Of a stretch of DNA of 64,000 nt, positions 43,184-51,463 are shown one piece after another. The notes beneath the pieces were generated by a model. The model searched no databases. It was not told the origin of the DNA and worked only from the letters and a program-made list of their open reading frames with translations. Where the stretch lies: assembly GCF_050038885.1 (NCBI RefSeq), contig NZ_CP143624.1:8804001-8868000 (forward strand), given 5' to 3'. Positions within the stretch are counted from its first letter, which is position 1; the number at the start of each line of letters is the position of its first letter. The position numbers and the translations under genes were made by a program. The DNA is from Myxococcus flavus (GTDB lineage: Bacteria; Myxococcota; Myxococcia; Myxococcales; Myxococcaceae).

Positions 43184-46100
43184 TTAGCGCTTCTTGTTCT
43201 TGGCGGGCCGTTTCTTCGCCGCGGCGGCCTTCGGCGTCTTCGCGGCCACACGCTTCGCGGCCTTCTTGGTCGCGACCGCCGTCGACTGGGCTTTTGAAGC
43301 TGCCCTGGCTGGCTTCGTTGCGCGAGCAGGTGCGGCCTTCTTCGTCTTGGCCGCGGCCTTCTTGGCGCCTCCGGACACCGCCTTCTTCGCAGTGGCCTTC
43401 TTGGCGGCGACAGTCGCCGCCTTCTTCGCCGGAGCCTTCCTCGTGCCTCCGCCGGGCGCCGCCTTCTTCCCCGTGGCCTTCTTCCTGGAGGAGGTCGGCG
43501 CCGCCGTTGTCGCGGGAGCCTTCTTGCGCGAAGCACGACGCCGGACTGGCGCCACCTCGGCAGTCGGAGGCTCGCTCACCTCGGGCGCAGACGGACCGCT
43601 GCTGAGGGGTTGCGCTTCAGCTGCTCGCCCTTCTTCGGTGCCCACTGGCTTCGCCTGTGCCGCCCCACCCTGCGGCCCTCCCCGGGCCCGGGATGCCGGG
43701 CCGGTGTCTGGTATGGGCGCCGGCTGCTCCCACGGCCAACGCTCCGTCGCGGCAGCTTCGGCTGCGGGACGCCCTGGGGCGGCCACTGGCGCAGGCGTCT
43801 CGGCCCGCGCCTCCGCCTGCACGCCTGGCGGCTCCAGGGAGAAAGCCCGTTCGGCCTCCGTCGCCGGCCGAGGCCGGGGCGCGGGGAACCGGGGCCCCTG
43901 CCCGCCTTGCGGCTTCTGGAAGGACTTCGACTGCCCGGATGGTGCGCCGCGGCCCTCCGTTCCCCTGTGACGCTGTGCCGCCAGGGCCCGGATCCTGTCG
44001 AAGCCGGGATGTGGAGACAGCGACGGCTCGGCTGGCGCCTCCCAGGGGGCGGCCGCGCCGGGTGCCTCGGCGGGAGACTGGGCCGCTGGCTCCGCGGGCA
44101 GTTCCGGCCGCACGACCATCCTCCGCTTGGACCAGGGCGCCTGGCCGGCCTGCTCGTCGGGCCGCCGCGCCTGCTCCTCGTGCGCGCGGGGCGGGAGCCG
44201 AGGCTCCTTCCGGTGTGGCGCGGCCTCCTCGCGCCGGCCCTCTCGCGAGAAGCGCCCGCGCGGGCGTCCGGGCGCCCATTCCTCGCGACCGCCTTGCGCC
44301 CCTCGGGCCGCCGCAGCCTCACGCTCCCGGCGCCCAGGCCGACCCGCGTGCTCACGCCCGCCAGCCCGCTCCCGATGCGTCGGCGCTTCGACCATCCACG
44401 CCTGACGACGGCGCGGCTTCTCGCCCAGTGCACCGGCCCGGCCCAGCGGCGCCTCGCCCTCGAACTGAAGCGCCTCGAAGTCAATCTTCTTCGCCGTCAC
44501 GTTCACGGACGTCAGCCGGACGCGGAGCTTCTGGCCCACGCGCACGCGCCGGCCATTCGCGTACACCAGTGAGTGCGTCAGCTTGTCCAGCTTCGCGCCC
44601 GGGCCAAGCGTCTCCGCCTTCACCAAGCCTTCGACATGCTCCTCGTCCAGCTCGACGAAGAAGCCGAAGTCGGTGATGGCCGCCACCGTGGCGGCGAACT
44701 CCTCGCCCACGCGGTCCCGCATCATCAGGCACGCGTAGAAGGACACGACCTCGCGCTCCACCTGCATCGCCGCGCGCTCGCGCTCGGAGCACTGTGCAGA
44801 CATGTCCTCGAGCTGGTCCTCCTCGCGCTCCAGCATCGACGGAGACGGCTTGCGCCCCCGCCGCGCCCAGTGCGCCTTGAGCAGCCGGTGCACCAGCAGG
44901 TCCGGGTAGCGGCGGATGGGCGACGTGAAGTGCAGGTAGTGCTCCGCCGCCAGGCCGTAGTGGCCCACGCGCGACGCGGTGTACACGGCCTGCATCATCG
45001 AGCGCAGCAGGAGCTGGTTCAGCGCCCGCTGCTCCGGATGGCCCTGGAGCTGGCTGACGAACGCGTCCAGCTCCTTCGAGGACACGCCGTCCTCGAAGCG
45101 CAGCTTGAAGCCATAGGCCTCCGCGAGCGCGGCGAAGGTGGCCAGCTTCTCCGGGTCCGGCTCGCCGTGGAACCGGTACACGGTGGGCAGGCCCTCGTCC
45201 TGGAAGAACATGGCCACCGCCTCGTTGGCGGCGAGCATGCACTCCTCGATGAGCCGGTGACTGTCCTTGCGCTCGCGCTTGTCCATGCGCAGCGGCAGGC
45301 CATCCTCCCCCAGCACCACCTTGTGCTCGGGCAGGTCGAAGTCGATGGCGCCACGCTCCTTGCGCATCGTCATCAGCGCGCGCGCCAGCGCCATCAGCCG
45401 CTCGAAGTGCGGCTTGAAAGCGTTGCGGTGGGGCACGTCCTTGCCGTCGAGGACGTCCTGCACCTCGTTGTACGTGCACCGCGCCACGCTGCGCATCACG
45501 GCCGGATACAAGGCATACGAGCGACGCTGGCCGCGGCGGTCGAACGTCATGTCCGCCACCATGCACAGCCGGTCCTCGTCCGGGCGCAGCGAGCAGATGC
45601 CGTTGCTCAGGCGCTCCGGCAGCATCGGCAGCACGCGGTCCGGCAGGTACACGGAGGTGGCGCGCCGCAGCGCCTCCGCGTTCAGCGCGCTGCCCTCCAA
45701 GACGTAGTGGGACACGTCCGCGATGGCCACCACCAGCCGCCACCCGTCCGCGCGCTCCTCCGCGTAGACGGCGTCGTCGAAGTCGCGCGCGTCCTCACCA
45801 TCGATGGTGATGAGCGGCAGCGAGCGCAGGTCGCGGCGCTGCTCCCCACGGGCCTCGTCCTCCGACACCGTCACCGCGTAGCGGTCCGCCTCGCTCATGA
45901 CGTCGGGCGGGAATTCATCGGAGAAGCCCTGTGAATAGGCGACGCCCAGGACCTCGGCGCTCGGCGTGCCGGGCTTGCCCAGCGAGCCCGTGACTTCGCC
46001 GTGAAGGCCCCGGTCCGGATCCAGCATCTGGGCGCCGATGCCCAGCTGCACCTTCACCAGGTCGCCCTCGCGCGCCATCTGCGTCAGGGGCACGCGGATG

Positions 46101-46870
46101 GGGCCGGGCAGGCTGGAATCCGTGGGGTACACCACGCCATGGCGTCCCTTCACCACGTACGTGCCCACCGCCAGCTCGCGCCGGCGCTGCACGACGCGGA
46201 TCAGCCGTCCCTCCAGCCGAGGCGGCCGCCCGGAGACGGCCACCACCACCCGGTCGTTGTCGAGCGCCCGCTGCGCCTCGTGCGGCGGCAGGAAGACGTT
46301 GTCCCCCTCGCCGGATAGCGGGTGGACGAAGCCAAAGCCATCGCGGTGGACGTGGAGGATTCCCTCCAGCTGGTCCTGCCCGTCGGCCGCATCGAAGCGC
46401 CCGTGACGCGAGGGCCACTCGCCCCGGCCGCCGCGGAAGCCGCCGGACTTCGCGCCAGGGCGCCGCTCGCGCCCCGAGTCCCGGTCCTGCCACGCGGAGC
46501 CCTTGCCGCGTCCGCCCCCGTCCTGCCGGCGGGCAGCGAAACCACCGGGGCCCGCACGTGGCCCCTGGCGCTTGAGGTCTCCGCCAGGGAAGCCTTCGCG
46601 CCGACGGCCCGCGGCCTCGTGGCCACGCTGACGCCACGCGACGGGCCCGCCCTGCTCCCGTGCCTCCGACTCACGCCGGGAGGGCATGCGAGGCACGAAG
46701 CGCTTGCCTTCCTTGAGGATGTCGCCCTGGCGGACGAGCTCGCGCAAGGTGCGCTTGAGCACCGTCTGCTGTCCAGGGTGCAGGCCCGCGAGCCGGAGAA
46801 GCTCCTTGATGCCCAGCGGGTGGTCTGCGTCAGCGAGGATCTGCTTGAGGAGTTCTGGAGAAAGGCTCAC
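43184..46870 (-). CDS. rnr: Ribonuclease R with Arg/Gly-rich insert and long histone-H1-like tail
   Basis: A 1228-residue 3'-5' exoribonuclease, against 750-810 usual. Order: winged helix (1-60); an Arg/Gly-rich insert (about 65-145, with GGFRGGRGEW); cold-shock domains; RNB catalytic domain with ITIDGEDARDFDDAVY (about 353-368, metal-binding Asp); S1 domain (about 720-800, ITDFGFFVELDEEHVEG); then about 420 residues of disordered Arg/Pro/Ala-rich sequence ending in a Lys/Ala tail (AKKATAKKAVSGGAKKAAAK). GTG start without a clear ribosome site. The core should digest structured RNA; the extensions probably add RNA or DNA binding. Confidence 0.92.
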   Translation of the reverse strand: MSLSPELLKQILADADHPLGIKELLRLAGLHPGQQTVLKRTLRELVRQGDILKEGKRFVPRMPSRRESEAREQGGPVAWRQRGHEAAGRRREGFPGGDLKRQGPRAGPGGFAARRQDGGGRGKGSAWQDRDSGRERRPGAKSGGFRGGRGEWPSRHGRFDAADGQDQLEGILHVHRDGFGFVHPLSGEGDNVFLPPHEAQRALDNDRVVVAVSGRPPRLEGRLIRVVQRRRELAVGTYVVKGRHGVVYPTDSSLPGPIRVPLTQMAREGDLVKVQLGIGAQMLDPDRGLHGEVTGSLGKPGTPSAEVLGVAYSQGFSDEFPPDVMSEADRYAVTVSEDEARGEQRRDLRSLPLITIDGEDARDFDDAVYAEERADGWRLVVAIADVSHYVLEGSALNAEALRRATSVYLPDRVLPMLPERLSNGICSLRPDEDRLCMVADMTFDRRGQRRSYALYPAVMRSVARCTYNEVQDVLDGKDVPHRNAFKPHFERLMALARALMTMRKERGAIDFDLPEHKVVLGEDGLPLRMDKRERKDSHRLIEECMLAANEAVAMFFQDEGLPTVYRFHGEPDPEKLATFAALAEAYGFKLRFEDGVSSKELDAFVSQLQGHPEQRALNQLLLRSMMQAVYTASRVGHYGLAAEHYLHFTSPIRRYPDLLVHRLLKAHWARRGRKPSPSMLEREEDQLEDMSAQCSERERAAMQVEREVVSFYACLMMRDRVGEEFAATVAAITDFGFFVELDEEHVEGLVKAETLGPGAKLDKLTHSLVYANGRRVRVGQKLRVRLTSVNVTAKKIDFEALQFEGEAPLGRAGALGEKPRRRQAWMVEAPTHRERAGGREHAGRPGRREREAAAARGAQGGREEWAPGRPRGRFSREGRREEAAPHRKEPRLPPRAHEEQARRPDEQAGQAPWSKRRMVVRPELPAEPAAQSPAEAPGAAAPWEAPAEPSLSPHPGFDRIRALAAQRHRGTEGRGAPSGQSKSFQKPQGGQGPRFPAPRPRPATEAERAFSLEPPGVQAEARAETPAPVAAPGRPAAEAAATERWPWEQPAPIPDTGPASRARGGPQGGAAQAKPVGTEEGRAAEAQPLSSGPSAPEVSEPPTAEVAPVRRRASRKKAPATTAAPTSSRKKATGKKAAPGGGTRKAPAKKAATVAAKKATAKKAVSGGAKKAAAKTKKAAPARATKPARAASKAQSTAVATKKAAKRVAAKTPKAAAAKKRPAKNKKR

Positions 46871-46949
46871 GGTGGGATCGCGGCCAGGCCGCTACGGGAA
46901 CGGGTAAGCCCGAAGCAGCCGGACGGGAACCCCCCGGCGATCAGCCACC

Positions 46950-46969
46950 GCCCGGAACCTGCGCCGGGC
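46950..46969 (-). terminator. Small hairpin between the H1-tailed gene and RNase R gene
   Basis: GCCCGG/CCGGGC arms with an 8-base loop just past the stop of the H1-tailed protein gene. Short, no T-run; it may attenuate rather than end transcription into rnr. Confidence 0.3.
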
Positions 46970-46977
46970 AGCGACCG

Positions 46978-48360
46978 TCAAGGCTTGACCGTGACGTTGA
47001 TTTTGAAGGAGCGGTCAACCAGGCCCGGGGAAAGCGCCTTGGCCAGGAAGAACTCCACCTCGAAGCTACCCGGGTTGCGCGGCGTGAAGAAGAACTCGCG
47101 GGTGCCGGGGCCGTCCTCGGGCGCGGGTTCGAAGTTGGCCTCGCGCAGACCCACGCGCTTGGCCACCGTCGGCTCGATGGCCCAGGTGAAGCCGGGCTGC
47201 TCAGGCAGGCGCACCGTGAGGCCGTGGTTGAGGCGCACGTCCACGGACGTGGGCACCTCGCCCTCGATGTGCACCAGCTCCATCTCGTCGCGGGACACCG
47301 CCCGGGCCTCGGACGGACGCGGCTCCACGTTCTCCGCGTGGATGCGGCCACCCCAGCCGGACGTCTTGTCGATGACGCCCTGCACCTGGAGCGTGTGGCC
47401 CACGTGCTTGCGAAGCGCCTTGCCCGCGGCCTTGCCCTCGATGATGAAGGACACCTGCTGGCGCGTGCCGCCGTTGGACACGACGAGCACGTACTCCTCG
47501 CCCATCATCTCCAGGTTGCCGCGCACGCCAGCGAAGCCCTTGATGCCCGCGCCCATGCCGGCCGCCGTCACCATGGAGACCTCTCCGGGGGACAGGTAGC
47601 GCAGCCGCGCCTCCGTCTCGACGGGAGCGGCCTCCACCACCTCGGCGTCCGGCTTCTTGGCCGAGTACTTGCGCACGTCCACCACGCCGCCGTGGTTGGT
47701 CGTCTTGCGGATCAGACCGACGACGGAGACCTTGTGGTCCACGTAGGCCGGGAGCACTTCCTGATCCGGCCCCTGGAGGAGGAAGGTCAGCTCGCGCTTG
47801 TCGCGTCCGACCACCACCAGGTGCGGAAGATCATTGGTCACCACCAGGCGGCCCTTGAGGCTGCCCTCGCCCGTCACACCGCGGCCCTCGCCGGCCGTCA
47901 GGAGCTGCTCCAGCTCACGCTTGGTGAGCGGCTCGCCCGGAGGCGGCAGCTTGGTGGCGCGGGGACGCGGCTTCTCCACCGGGGGCGCGATGGGGAACGA
48001 GGGCGCGGCGGATGCCTTCGCCGTCTTGCCACCCGCGGCGGCCTTCGCGGCAGGTGCCTTCGCGGGAGGCGCCTTCGGGGACTTCGAGGCCGGAGCAGCC
48101 TTGGCGGCGGATGCCGTCTTTCCCGCGGGAGCGGCCTTCTTCGCGGTGGCCTTCTCCTGCACGGCCTTCTTCACCGCGCCCTTGGCCCCCTTCGAGATGT
48201 CCGACGCCGCCTTCGCCAATTTCGTCGCCGCCTTTGCCACCCGTTTTGAGGCGTTCTTGATCAGATCCAGCCGGGCAGCGGAGTCCTTCTTCGCAGCGGG
48301 CTTTGCGCCAGCCTTGCCAGCGGGAGTCGTCTTCTTGGCCCCGGACTTGGGCTTGGCCAT
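46978..48360 (-). CDS. Histone-H1-like tailed protein with duplicated OB-like domain and chagasin-like C-terminus
   Basis: A 460-residue protein. Residues 1-130 are Lys/Ala/Pro-rich (AKKAAPAGKTASAAKAAPA), like bacterial H1 tails. Two related beta domains follow: LVVTNDLPHLVVVGRDKREL...VVGLIRKTTNHGGVVDV and YVLVVSNGGTRQQVSFIIEG...VQGVIDKTSGWGGRIHA (quoted in parts), resembling OB-folds. The last 100 residues (VRLNHGLTVRLPEQPGFTWA onward) look like an Ig-type chagasin-family fold. No signal peptide. It starts ATG with AAGGAG upstream and has its own sigma-A-type promoter. Probably nucleoid-associated; not characterised to my knowledge. Confidence 0.75.
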   Translation of the reverse strand: MAKPKSGAKKTTPAGKAGAKPAAKKDSAARLDLIKNASKRVAKAATKLAKAASDISKGAKGAVKKAVQEKATAKKAAPAGKTASAAKAAPASKSPKAPPAKAPAAKAAAGGKTAKASAAPSFPIAPPVEKPRPRATKLPPPGEPLTKRELEQLLTAGEGRGVTGEGSLKGRLVVTNDLPHLVVVGRDKRELTFLLQGPDQEVLPAYVDHKVSVVGLIRKTTNHGGVVDVRKYSAKKPDAEVVEAAPVETEARLRYLSPGEVSMVTAAGMGAGIKGFAGVRGNLEMMGEEYVLVVSNGGTRQQVSFIIEGKAAGKALRKHVGHTLQVQGVIDKTSGWGGRIHAENVEPRPSEARAVSRDEMELVHIEGEVPTSVDVRLNHGLTVRLPEQPGFTWAIEPTVAKRVGLREANFEPAPEDGPGTREFFFTPRNPGSFEVEFFLAKALSPGLVDRSFKINVTVKP

Positions 48361-48446
48361 CGACGCAGTCTCCTTGAGAGTTCCCGTGTCCTTTCAACGG
48401 GTTGGCGACCTACCCTGGGGGCAGGCAAGCCTCGCGATCAACGTTG

Positions 48447-48475
48447 CTTGTAACGATGATCAGGTAGGCTGTCAA
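48447..48475 (-). promoter_or_regulatory. Sigma-A-type promoter of the H1-tailed protein gene
   Basis: On the minus strand: TTGACA (48475-48470), 17-bp spacer, TACAAG (48452-48447). The -35 is a perfect consensus, unusual at this GC content. The leader would be about 80 bases. Confidence 0.65.
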
Positions 48476-48493
48476 ACTAACACTTGATTATCT

Positions 48494-48510
48494 CACGGAC
48501 TTTGTCCGTG
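48494..48510. promoter_or_regulatory. Inverted repeat CACGGACTTTGTCCGTG between divergent genes
   Basis: A 7+3+7 perfect inverted repeat about 20 bp upstream of the minus-strand -35 box and 45 bp upstream of moeA. It is well placed as an operator acting on one or both divergent promoters. Confidence 0.45.
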
Positions 48511-48555
48511 TACAGGGTTCGCGCCACGAAGCCCGAGCATCGCTATAAGCCGGAC

Positions 48556-49788
48556 ATGAACGACTCCGCCACCTTGCTCCCCGAGGAAGAAGCCCGCTCG
48601 CGGATCCTGGGCCTGTGCGCTCCCCTGCCCGCCGAATGGCTTGCGCTCGACGAGGCCCTGGGCCGGGTGCTCGCCGAGGATGTCACGGCGCAGCGGACCC
48701 TGCCTCCCTGGGACAACTCCGCCATGGACGGCTACGCGGTGCGTAGCGCGGATCTCACGGGTCCCCTGCCCGTCCGGCTCGAGGTTGGAGAAACCATCTA
48801 CGCAGGCGCCATGCCGGCCAGGGCCCTGGCCCCCGGCGTGTGCGCCCGCATCATGACGGGTGCCCCCCTGCCCGCGGGGGCGGACGCGGTGGTGATGCGG
48901 GAGCGGACGCAGGCCGTCCCCGATGGCGGCGCGGATCAGGTGGACGTGCTGGAAGCCGTGGGGCCGGGGAGCTTCGTGCGTCCGCGGGGCGAGGACGCTC
49001 GCGAAGGCCAGGTGCTCCTGAAGCTCGGGACGCCGCTGGGCATCCCGGAGCTCGGGCTCCTCTGGGCGCAGGGGCGGCAGGCCGCGCCCGTGCACCGGGC
49101 ACCCCGGGTGGCCATCCTCTCCACCGGCGACGAGCTGTGCCGCGTCGACGAGCCCCCCAACGGGCGCATCGTCGACACCAACGCCCCGTCGCTCGCGCTC
49201 GCGGTCCGGCGGGCGGGAGGCCTCCCCACGCTGCTGGGCATCGCCCGGGACACCCGGGACTCGGTAGAAGCCGCGCTCTCGCGGCTGGACGGGTTCGACG
49301 TGGTGCTCACCAGCGCGGGCGTGTCCGTGGGCGAGCGCGACTACGTGAAGGAGGTCCTGGCGGCGCTGGGCGTGGAGCAGCACTTCTGGCGCGTGGCCAT
49401 CAAGCCCGGCAAGCCGCTGGTGGTGGGCCGGCGCGGCGCCACCCTGTTCTTCGGGCTTCCGGGCAACCCGACCTCGTCGCTGGTCACCTTCGAGCTCTTC
49501 GTTCGCCCGGCCCTGCGTCGGCTCCTCGGCCATGCGCAGGCTGCGCCCGGACGGGTCCCCGGTCGCCTGGAGGGGCGGCTCAGCAAGCCCGTGGGACTTG
49601 CGCACTTCGTGCGGGTCACGGCCGCCTGGAGAGAGGGCAGCCTCTGGGCGCGCCCGCTGGCGACCCAAACGTCCGGTGTTCTCCGCTCGGCCGCGGCGGC
49701 GACCCATCTGCTGCACTTCCCTCGAGAAGCGAACAGCTTGAGTGAGGGAGACGCGGTAGAGTTGCTCCCACTCTCCTGGGTGGCCTGA
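48556..49788 (+). CDS. moeA: Molybdopterin molybdenumtransferase MoeA
   Basis: A 410-residue MoeA that inserts molybdate into adenylylated molybdopterin. Characteristic segments: LPPWDNSAMDGYAVR, ARIMTGAPLPAGADAVV, STGDELCRV, the GVSVGERDYVKEVL loop and FFGLPGNPTSS, followed by the C-terminal MoeA domain IV. Length is standard. ATG 48556 chosen because the alignment begins there. No other molybdopterin gene is in the window. Confidence 0.94.
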   Translation: MNDSATLLPEEEARSRILGLCAPLPAEWLALDEALGRVLAEDVTAQRTLPPWDNSAMDGYAVRSADLTGPLPVRLEVGETIYAGAMPARALAPGVCARIMTGAPLPAGADAVVMRERTQAVPDGGADQVDVLEAVGPGSFVRPRGEDAREGQVLLKLGTPLGIPELGLLWAQGRQAAPVHRAPRVAILSTGDELCRVDEPPNGRIVDTNAPSLALAVRRAGGLPTLLGIARDTRDSVEAALSRLDGFDVVLTSAGVSVGERDYVKEVLAALGVEQHFWRVAIKPGKPLVVGRRGATLFFGLPGNPTSSLVTFELFVRPALRRLLGHAQAAPGRVPGRLEGRLSKPVGLAHFVRVTAAWREGSLWARPLATQTSGVLRSAAAATHLLHFPREANSLSEGDAVELLPLSWVA

Positions 49789-49905
49789 GGAACGAAGGAC
49801 GCCATGGGGCATCCACCAGCGGGGCTCATGTGGAAAGCGCGAGCCCGCCTTGACTTGCGAACCTGAGGACCTCAAACAGGGGCTCGTTTCTGGAGATGAC
49901 TCGAT

Positions 49906-50580
49906 ATGTCGGACACTCGCTCACCTCAGGTCCTTCCGAACCGCAAACCCACGCAGCACCTGGAGCGGTTCTCGGAGGCGGACATCCCTACCGAGCGCGG
50001 GACGCTGCGGACCATCGTGTTCCGGGACAAGCGCAACGGCCGTGAGCATGTGGCGCTCGTGGTCGGCGACGTCGCGGGGGGCGAGGGCGTGCCGGTCCGC
50101 ATCCACTCCGAATGCCTGACCAGCGAGGTCTTCGGCAGCCTCAAGTGCGACTGCCGGGAGCAGTTGGACCGGGCACTCGACTTCATCGCCCAGGCCGGAC
50201 AAGGCGTCGTCCTCTACCTGCGCCAGGAGGGCCGCGGCATCGGGCTGGGGAACAAGATCAAGGCCTATGCGCTCCAGGCCAAGGGCCTGGATACCTACGA
50301 GGCCAACCGGCAGCTGGGCTTCGCGGACGACCTGCGCACCTATGACATCGCGGCGGAGATGCTGCGGAGCCTGGATGTGCATTCGGTGGACTTGATGACC
50401 AACAACCCGCTGAAGATCGCGGGCATGGTCGAAGAGGGCATTCCGGTCCGGCGCCGAATCCCTTCCCGGACCGAGCACAATCCGCATAACGTCGACTACC
50501 TGAGGACGAAGCGCGAGCGCACGGGGCACCTGATTGAGCTCTTCGCCGAGGACGACGACACGGAAGCCAAGGCAGGCTGA
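49906..50580 (+). CDS. ribA: GTP cyclohydrolase II
   Basis: A 224-residue RibA, first enzyme of riboflavin synthesis (GTP to diaminohydroxyribosylaminopyrimidine phosphate). Zinc cysteines lie in CLTSEVFGSLKCDCREQL; the catalytic RQEGRGIGL loop, TYEANRQLGF and VDLMTNNPLKI follow. It is a stand-alone RibA, not fused to RibB. GGAG lies about ten bases before ATG 49906. I looked for an FMN riboswitch in the 117-bp leader and saw none. Confidence 0.94.
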   Translation: MSDTRSPQVLPNRKPTQHLERFSEADIPTERGTLRTIVFRDKRNGREHVALVVGDVAGGEGVPVRIHSECLTSEVFGSLKCDCREQLDRALDFIAQAGQGVVLYLRQEGRGIGLGNKIKAYALQAKGLDTYEANRQLGFADDLRTYDIAAEMLRSLDVHSVDLMTNNPLKIAGMVEEGIPVRRRIPSRTEHNPHNVDYLRTKRERTGHLIELFAEDDDTEAKAG

Positions 50581-50629
50581 GAAGCCCCTCGCGCGGCGGC
50601 GCAACACCGTCGCGCGCAATCAAGCCCGT

Positions 50630-51463
50630 GTGCCCTTCGAGGTGCGGTTCTGGGGTGTGCGGGGCTCCATCCCTTCGCCTGGAGCGAGCACCCGGCGCTA
50701 CGGCGGCAACACCCCCTGCGTGGAGGTCCGCTGTGGAGACGAGCTGCTGATCTTCGACCTGGGCACGGGCGCGCGTGCCCTGGGTCAGGCGCTGCTCGCG
50801 AAGAAGAAGCCGGTCCGTGGCTCCATCTTCATCTCGCACTACCACTACGACCATCTCCAGGGGCTGCCCTTCTTCGGGCCCATGTTCCTGCCGACGAGCG
50901 CGCTGGACGTGTACGGGCCGTCTCGCAACGGGCAGTCGGTGAAGCAGCTCCTCAGCGGACAGATGGCGCCGCCCTACTTCCCCGTGACGGCGGAGGGCGT
51001 GTTCCGGGCGCAGCTCACGTACACGGACCTGGCCGCCACGCAGACGCTCACGCTGGGCCCGGCCCAGGTGCGCACCATCGAGCTGAACCACCCGGGCGGC
51101 AACATGGGCTACCGCGTCGAGTGCCAGGGGCGCTCCCTGGTGTACGCCACCGACCTGGAGCACGGCACCGAGATGGACGATGCCTTCTACGCGTTCGTCC
51201 GGGACGCGGACGTCCTCATCTACGACGCCATGTACACCGAGGACGAGTACCACGGCCGCACCGGGCCGGCCCGCACCGGCTGGGGCCACTCCACGTGGCA
51301 GGCCGCCGTGCGCGCGGCGGATGAGGCGGGCGTGAAGAAGCTCGTGCTCTTCCACCACGACCCGTCTCGCGATGACGCGGGCATGGACCGCCTGCTGCGT
51401 CAGGTGCGAAAGCACCGCCCGGACGCCATCGCGGCCCGAGAGTCGCTGGTCATCAAGCTGTAG
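50630..51463 (+). CDS. MBL-fold metallo-hydrolase
   Basis: About 277 residues from GTG 50630 (MPFEVRFWGVRGSIPSPG). The metal-binding HYHYDH motif, a later HPGG, ATDLEHG and FHHDPSRDD fit the family near PhnP/RNase Z-like hydrolases. A TTG at 50534, inside the ribA end, would add a basic 32-residue leader; no ribosome site supports either start. Its stop overlaps the convergent lipB gene by 11 nt. The substrate is unknown; phosphodiester or lactone hydrolysis is typical. Confidence 0.82.
   Translation: MPFEVRFWGVRGSIPSPGASTRRYGGNTPCVEVRCGDELLIFDLGTGARALGQALLAKKKPVRGSIFISHYHYDHLQGLPFFGPMFLPTSALDVYGPSRNGQSVKQLLSGQMAPPYFPVTAEGVFRAQLTYTDLAATQTLTLGPAQVRTIELNHPGGNMGYRVECQGRSLVYATDLEHGTEMDDAFYAFVRDADVLIYDAMYTEDEYHGRTGPARTGWGHSTWQAAVRAADEAGVKKLVLFHHDPSRDDAGMDRLLRQVRKHRPDAIAARESLVIKL

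Noticed and set aside
49789..49905. Possible FMN riboswitch in the ribA leader.
   Set aside because: The 117-base leader lacks the conserved RFN helices and loop sequences.
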